From positions 1 through 10,699 of the forward strand of contig JAFAHP010000626.1 in assembly GCA_019237175.1 (NCBI GenBank): 10,699 nucleotides of DNA. Direction: 5' to 3'. Position 1 is the stretch's first letter; each line of letters opens with the position of its first letter. The notes beneath the pieces were generated by a model. The model had not been told where the DNA came from and made no database searches. It saw only the letters and a program-made list of their open reading frames with translations. A program made the translations under genes and the position numbers. Source of the stretch: Alphaproteobacteria bacterium (lineage in GTDB: Bacteria; Pseudomonadota; Alphaproteobacteria; ATCC43930; CGMCC-115725). Of the stretch, positions 6,927-10,699 are shown in pieces.

Positions 6927-7127
6927 TCAGGTGGAGTCTGCCGGCGGTTGCCGACATTTGATGATGTGAAAGTTGCCCCGATACTTGTCGATGCTGTCCG
7001 CGCCGATCGGAGCCTTTAGATAATTGAATTCCAGCGCGGCCGAAAAGACAAAGCCGCGTAGGCCCCGACCGTGCGGGTACGTGCGATCGTCGTCATCGTC
7101 ACCGCGTCGCAGATCCCAAATCCGCAA
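6927..7127 (-). CDS. Possible short ORF, hypothetical (weak PC4/YdbC-like resemblance)
   Basis: A 66-codon frame could start at TTG 7127 with GGAG (7137-7134 on this strand) six bases before it. The same frame stays open upstream to a TAG at 7155-7157, adding E-I-D before the start. The product has an acidic run (GDDDDDR), a GRGLRGF segment and an aromatic-rich tail (FNYLKAPIG, KYRGNFHIIKC). The pattern I-D-L-R-I-W, then acidic residues, then P-H-G-R-G is faintly like PC4/YdbC-type single-strand DNA-binding proteins, but the match is poor. It may be a real small gene, the remnant of one, or a chance frame. Confidence 0.25.
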   Translation of the reverse strand: MRIWDLRRGDDDDDRTYPHGRGLRGFVFSAALEFNYLKAPIGADSIDKYRGNFHIIKCRQPPADST

Positions 7128-7289
7128 ATCTATCTCCGCAGGGCGCGCAATCCCCTACTGCCGCCGTCCACCCCATATGGCAAGTGCAAACGCCCAGCGG
7201 CAAGCTGTGACCAGCTGACCTGCCACTCTCCGCCATCAGATAAACCGAGCTTAGCAAGGTTTTGGCAGGTTATCCGCAGGTGCGCATGA

Positions 7290-7451
7290 TCAGCCGTGCG
7301 CGATTACGACATTCCCTAAATGGACGCGGCTTTCGAAATGTCCGCAGGCCTCCTTGCCGTCGGCGAACGGTAAGACGCGGTCGATCACCGGCTGCAGGGG
7401 ATGGGGCATGATCACGCTGTTTATGGCTGCGAAATCAGCGCGGCTGCCACC
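7290..7451 (-). pseudogene. C-terminal remnant of a zinc-type medium-chain alcohol dehydrogenase / quinone reductase
   Basis: Reading the minus strand from 7451 to the TGA at 7290-7292 gives 53 residues that match the end of NAD(P)-dependent medium-chain dehydrogenases: GGSRADFAAIN, then QPVIDRVLPFADGKEA, then HFESRVHLGNVVI. In intact proteins this reads roughly VGSR..FEAMNRAI....PVIDRVFPF..A.EAYRH.ES..H.GK.VI. The catalytic and Rossmann domains (about 280 residues) are missing: the same frame continues upstream only as unrelated sequence and no start is available. The Gly in place of the usual Lys near the end (LGNVV) and other substitutions suggest drift. No ADH pieces were recognised in the adjacent sequence, so the rest was probably deleted. 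Confidence 0.8.
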
Positions 7452-7802
7452 GCTTGTTGTTGATGTCGGCAGTCCACGGGGCGCTGGGGACTGATTGCTG
7501 CGGATAATTGACCGCCGCAGCAGAGTTGTTAAATGAGCTGCTTGCCCAGAAAACCTCCAAGTCGCGGCTTATTCCGCTGACGCTGGAGTTCTGGAAGACG
7601 GGGACGTCAATTTACGGCAGGTTTGGCGGTGTGCCTCGCCCTCGCCGGCAACGCCGAGGCAAAGCGCGCTTCGAAAGCGGCGACGGCGCCCGGCGGTAAC
7701 ATAAGCACGCATTTCGATAATGATCGGTTCCCGCCGTTGCCAGGTGACCGGCGAACCCGAGCGCCCGACGGCGGTTGTCAAGCGCAGCGTTCGGCGACGG
7801 CC

Positions 7803-8333
7803 TTATCGCGCGGCCACGTCGCGAGAGACATTGCCGCCCATCAGATAGATCAGATATTCGATCGCATCGCGCTGGCGCAGAAACGGCACGGTCTCCGCGG
7901 TGATGCTGTTGGCCGCCCACAGGTGATCCATGATATTCGGATAACCGACCTTGTAAGCACATTGCGCGGCGCCGAGCCGGCACCACAGACGAACCTGGTC
8001 GATATAGGTGACGTTGTTTTCGATGGCTTCGACTCGGTCGACATTGAAGGGACTGATGCACCAGAAATTATTCGCGATGAGTTCGGCCGGAAATCCGGGA
8101 ACAAGCGCCCCTTGAAAGCATAGATCGCCGATGTTGGAGACCAGAAAACCGGCGGTCGGTGAAACATAATTAACGCCCTGGTAGATCTGATATATCGTTT
8201 CGAGATAACCGGGCTGACCCGGCAATGGCGGACGCCGCTCAAAGGCGAGCGAGTTGATCGGCCGCGGTTGCTCCGGCACGCAGCCGGCAAGTGCGAGCGC
8301 CAGGACCGTCAGAATTGCCGCTCTTTTGCGCAT
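7803..8333 (-). CDS. Unassigned lipoprotein with four conserved-looking cysteines
   Basis: The product is 176 residues. The N-terminus MRKRAAILTV runs into the lipobox L-A-G-C, with Cys18 as the predicted lipidation site. Val follows Cys, so outer-membrane sorting is likely. The mature part is proline-rich at first (EQPRPINS, RRPPLPGQPGY), then globular with aromatic segments and Cys at 72, 92, 118 and 125, which could form two disulfides. No family was recognised. The Met at 8333 is chosen because the lipoprotein signal begins there; a TTG 57 bases further upstream would add an unlikely extension. GGGA lies only a few bases before the ATG, a weak site. The gene is divergent from the amidohydrolase (179 bases between starts), so the promoters probably share that space. 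Being exported and intact beside a decayed region, it is probably functional. Confidence 0.75.
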   Translation of the reverse strand: MRKRAAILTVLALALAGCVPEQPRPINSLAFERRPPLPGQPGYLETIYQIYQGVNYVSPTAGFLVSNIGDLCFQGALVPGFPAELIANNFWCISPFNVDRVEAIENNVTYIDQVRLWCRLGAAQCAYKVGYPNIMDHLWAANSITAETVPFLRQRDAIEYLIYLMGGNVSRDVAAR

Positions 8334-8512
8334 ATTTCCCAATCGCGCGATGATCGTAAATCGCACTCCTCGAATCGCTTGATAAACCAAACGCGGCCAT
8401 AGCTCTAGCTTTTTGCAAGCGGCTCAAATCGCCTGTTGGCCGCCGCTTGTCCTTGCTTGGCTGTCAGCGACTCGTCAAAATCGGCGCTTTTCCGAGGTGG
8501 CGGGAGCGATCG

Positions 8513-9688
8513 ATGACGATCATAGCTGAGTTGCGGGACGATCACGATGAACTGACGGCAATCCGCCGCGACATTCACGCCCACCCCGAACTCGCGTTCG
8601 CCGAGCACCGCACCGCCGATCTCGTCGCCGCCAAACTCGCCGAATTTGGGGTCGAGGTGCATCGCGGGCTTGCTGGGACCGGTGTGATCGGCACGATTCG
8701 GTGCGGTAATTCGCCGGCGGCGATCGGCTTGCGCGCCGACATGGATGCATTGCCGATACAGGAGATCAACGATTTCGCGCATCGCTCGAAAGAAGACGGC
8801 AAAATGCACGCATGCGGTCATGACGGCCACACGACGATGCTGCTTGGCGCTGCCAAATACCTCGCCAAAACCAGAGATTTCCACGGAACCGTCCATTTGA
8901 TCTTCCAGCCGGCCGAAGAGGGCGGGGGTGGCGGCCGGGTCATGGTCGAAGAGGGGCTGTTCGACAAATTCCCGTGCGATGCGGTCTTTGCGCTGCATAA
9001 CAAGCCGGGGATCCCGATCGGTCAGATCGCAGCCAAATCGGGCTCGCTGCTCGCTGCCTCGGATCGATGGGATATCCGGATCAAGGGGCATGGCACTCAC
9101 GCCGCACACCCGCATCTCGGCCTCGACCCGTTTGTCGTTGGCGCCGAGATCGTTTTGGCGTTGCAAACCATCGTCAGCCGCACCGTTGACCCACTGGACT
9201 CGGCAGTTGTCAGCGTCGGCTTCATGCGCGGCGGGTCGGCCTACAACGCAATTCCGGACGGGCTCCATATTGGCGGCACGGCGCGCAGCTTTCGCCCGCA
9301 GGTGCAAGACGCGATCGAACGCCGTATCGGCGATATCGCCCGGGGTGCGGCGTTGGCTCATGGCGCCGAAGCGGAGGTCAGCTATCGCCGCTCCTATCCG
9401 CCGACGATCAATCACGCCGCCGAGACCGAATTCGCCGCGGCTGTCGCCGCCGAAATCTGCGGCCCGCACAATGTGCTGCGCAATGTGGCACCGTCGATGG
9501 GCGGGGAGGATTTTTCGTTCATGTTGAACAAGCGGCCGGGCGCGATGTTATGGCTGGGCAACGGCCCCGGCGAGGGCGATTGCTTTCTGCACAATGCCCG
9601 CTACGACTTCAATGACGCCGCGATCCCGATCGGCGCGAGCTTTCTGGCGCGGCTTGCCGAGCGGTTCCTCGAGAAGGCGGCGCGCTGA
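8513..9688 (+). CDS. M20D-family metallo-amidohydrolase (hippurate / N-acyl-amino-acid hydrolase type)
   Basis: This is a cytoplasmic two-zinc (or Mn/Ni) amidohydrolase of 391 residues, the usual length. Residues visible: HPEL at 24-27, RADMDALP at 74-81, the metal-binding HACGHDGH at 99-106 (Cys101, His103), QPAEEG at 132-137 (Glu135 general base, Glu136 ligand), HN at 162-163 (His162), MGGEDF at 329-334, and His360 in FLHNARYDFND. The lid/dimerisation domain spans roughly 180-295. HipO-, IAA-amino-acid hydrolase- and YxeP-like enzymes share these motifs, so the exact N-acyl substrate is not determined. The start at 8513 has GGGAG (8502-8506) six bases upstream; an open frame to 8447 lacks such a site. 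A weak promoter candidate is TTGCTT (8453) - 17 bases - CAAAAT (8476). The gene ends three bases before the lyase gene that comes from the other strand. Confidence 0.95.
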   Translation: MTIIAELRDDHDELTAIRRDIHAHPELAFAEHRTADLVAAKLAEFGVEVHRGLAGTGVIGTIRCGNSPAAIGLRADMDALPIQEINDFAHRSKEDGKMHACGHDGHTTMLLGAAKYLAKTRDFHGTVHLIFQPAEEGGGGGRVMVEEGLFDKFPCDAVFALHNKPGIPIGQIAAKSGSLLAASDRWDIRIKGHGTHAAHPHLGLDPFVVGAEIVLALQTIVSRTVDPLDSAVVSVGFMRGGSAYNAIPDGLHIGGTARSFRPQVQDAIERRIGDIARGAALAHGAEAEVSYRRSYPPTINHAAETEFAAAVAAEICGPHNVLRNVAPSMGGEDFSFMLNKRPGAMLWLGNGPGEGDCFLHNARYDFNDAAIPIGASFLARLAERFLEKAAR

Positions 9689-9691
9689 AGC

Positions 9692-10549
9692 TCAGGAAGC
9701 GGCTACACCGAGCAGCCGACGCGCGAGGATCAGATGTGGCCGATCAACCATCTTGCCGTCGAGTGCCACCGTGCCGGCATCCGGATGCTCGGCGAACAGC
9801 GCCACCACGCGCTGGGCCCAGGCGAGTTCCTCCTCGGTGGCCTTAAAAGCGCGGTTGATCGCCGCGATCTGAGCCGGATGGATCGCCATCTTGCCGGTGA
9901 ACCCCGAGCGCTTGGCGGCGGCGCACTCCTCTGCAAGCCCCGCCTCATCACGGAAATCGGTATAGATTGTATCGATGGCGGCGACCCCGGCCGCCGACGC
10001 GGCGAGGAGACACAGCGAACGGGCAAGGCGATAAACATCGTCATAGCGCCCGTCGGCGCGGCGATTGCTGCCGCCGATGCACGCCGCCAAATCCTCCGCC
10101 CCCCAGGTGATGCCGGCGAGCCGCGGCGAGACCCCGGCATAGGAGCCGATCGCAAACACCGCCGCCGGTGTCTCGGTCGCGATCGCAGTGATCCGAATGG
10201 CACCCAACGGAAGGGCGGCGGCGGTCTCGAATGCCGAAAGATAATGATCGAGCGTGCGCACATCGTCAGGAACGCATTTCGGCAGCAGGATGCCGTCGGG
10301 GCGGCCTGCCACGACCGCGCCAAGATCATCGAGTGCGGCACCTGACACCAGCGGGTTGATCCGCACCCAACGCTGAAACGGCGTGGAACGGGTCGAGGCG
10401 AGAAATTCGCGGGCGCGAACCCGGGCCGTCGCGCGGTTTGCCGGCGCCACCGAGTCCTCAAGATCGAGGATCACGGCGTCGGCGTCGGATTGCGGGGCGC
10501 GGGCGAGCTTGCGCTCGCTGTCGGCCGGAACGAACAAAAACGATCGCAT
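9692..10549 (-). CDS. CoA-ester lyase, HpcH/HpaI aldolase - citrate lyase beta (CitE-like) family
   Basis: The product is 285 residues, typical for stand-alone CitE-like lyases. These TIM-barrel enzymes cleave or form malyl-, methylmalyl- or citramalyl-CoA with Mg2+. Visible motifs: RSFLFVPAD at 2-10, ILDLEDSV at 27-34, VRIN at 62-65 (Arg64, substrate), ATETP at 124-128 (Glu126) and GAEDLA at 150-155 (Asp153) as metal ligands, GFTGKMAIHPAQ at 216-227, and a C-terminal DGKMVDRPH at 264-272. No other citrate lyase subunit lies nearby, so it is not part of a citrate lyase complex. The ATG directly follows the TGA of the MaoC gene, with AGAGGG a few bases upstream, giving translational coupling. 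The partner hydratase suggests a hydration-cleavage sequence such as mesaconyl/itaconyl-CoA to citramalyl- or methylmalyl-CoA; which one is inference. Confidence 0.93.
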   Translation of the reverse strand: MRSFLFVPADSERKLARAPQSDADAVILDLEDSVAPANRATARVRAREFLASTRSTPFQRWVRINPLVSGAALDDLGAVVAGRPDGILLPKCVPDDVRTLDHYLSAFETAAALPLGAIRITAIATETPAAVFAIGSYAGVSPRLAGITWGAEDLAACIGGSNRRADGRYDDVYRLARSLCLLAASAAGVAAIDTIYTDFRDEAGLAEECAAAKRSGFTGKMAIHPAQIAAINRAFKATEEELAWAQRVVALFAEHPDAGTVALDGKMVDRPHLILARRLLGVAAS

Positions 10550-10699
10550 TCAACCCTCTTGAGATACTGAGGCTGCACGGCACATCATCAGCCCGGCGCG
10601 CCGGCAGATCGCCACGGTCTCGCCATGTTGGTTGATGCCCTGGTGCTCCAACTCGACAATGCCTGCATCAGGCCGCGACTGGCTCTTGCGCTTGGCACG
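10550..10699 (-). CDS. MaoC-family (hot-dog fold) dehydratase/hydratase, C-terminal end only
   Basis: Only the last 49 residues are in the window; the rest lies beyond base 10699. They read KRKSQSRPDAGIVELEH, then GINQHGETVAICRRAGLMM. This matches the end of MaoC-like enoyl-CoA hydratases, whose last strands usually run K.ESKSRP..GIV...H...NQ.GE.V....R.. LM. Its TGA (10552-10550) touches the ATG of the CoA-ester lyase, so the two form one operon. Because the N-terminal hydratase residues (Asp/His) are outside the window, activity and subfamily cannot be judged. Confidence 0.85.
   Translation of the reverse strand, partial: RAKRKSQSRPDAGIVELEHQGINQHGETVAICRRAGLMMCRAASVSQEG

Larger units (their letters stand above)
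6852..7802. other. Gene-poor, decayed region
   Basis: This 950-base stretch lies between the PLDc_N-SHOCT and lipoprotein genes. It contains a definite dehydrogenase fragment (7290-7451, minus) and one possible short gene (6927-7127, minus). Several short frames on both strands give protein-like but unassignable peptides, for example minus 7130-7290 and plus 7581-7802. No tRNA, rRNA, IS ends or tandem repeats were seen. The picture fits erosion of former genes. Confidence 0.6.

Noticed and set aside
8405..9469. 354-codon minus-strand open frame
   Set aside because: It is antisense to the M20 amidohydrolase, whose motifs are complete. The antisense product has no recognisable features.
1..10699. 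CRISPR arrays, tRNA/rRNA genes, insertion-sequence ends, phage or conjugation genes
   Set aside because: Looked for on both strands; no spaced repeats, cloverleaf-type sequences, transposase motifs or terminal inverted repeats were recognised.

Overview
The window is GC-rich and densely coded. It looks like a chromosomal segment from an alphaproteobacterium: codon third positions are strongly G/C, the protein set (patatin-like esterase, GntP permease, Rap1a-like protein, PLDc_N/SHOCT protein, MaoC plus CitE-like lyase) is familiar from that class, and no plasmid, phage, IS or CRISPR signature is visible. The genus cannot be named from the sequence alone.

Layout. (1) Bases 2-2257 (+) encode most of a bis-MGD molybdoenzyme of the DMSO-reductase superfamily. 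Its 5' end, with most of the [4Fe-4S] motif, lies outside the window. (2) A 464-bp gap (2258-2721) has no convincing gene, but holds a strong orphan ribosome-binding site and short phased repeats. (3) A plus-strand run follows: patatin-like phospholipase (2722-3816), GntP-family permease (3888-5342), secreted Rap1a/Tai-like protein (5396-5785) and glycine-zipper lipoprotein (5803-6087). (4) Converging on it from the minus strand are a small secreted WXXGXW-repeat protein (6163-6384) and a PLDc_N-SHOCT membrane protein (6471-6851). (5) A 950-bp gene-poor stretch (6852-7802) holds a clear C-terminal remnant of a medium-chain alcohol dehydrogenase (7290-7451, minus), one possible short gene (6927-7127, minus) and other coding-like debris. 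(6) An unassigned lipoprotein (7803-8333, minus) is divergent from an M20-family amidohydrolase (8513-9688, +). (7) A minus-strand acyl-CoA operon closes the window: the 3' end of a MaoC-family hydratase (10550-10699) abuts a CitE-like CoA-ester lyase (9692-10549).

How the genes may work together. Patatin and GntP permease may form a unit for releasing and moving short hydroxy or carboxylic acids, possibly linked to hydroxybutyrate; this is inference. The four small proteins at 5396-6851 are all predicted envelope proteins and make a local envelope cluster, though the strands differ. The MaoC/CitE pair should hydrate an enoyl-CoA and then cleave a malyl- or citramalyl-type CoA ester. The M20 enzyme probably hydrolyses N-acyl amino acids or related amides.

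I did not find a convincing undescribed multi-gene system. The items most worth a second look are the orphan Rap1a-like gene beside envelope lipoproteins, the molybdoenzyme with an orphan ribosome-binding site where a partner gene might be expected, and the decayed region 6852-7802.
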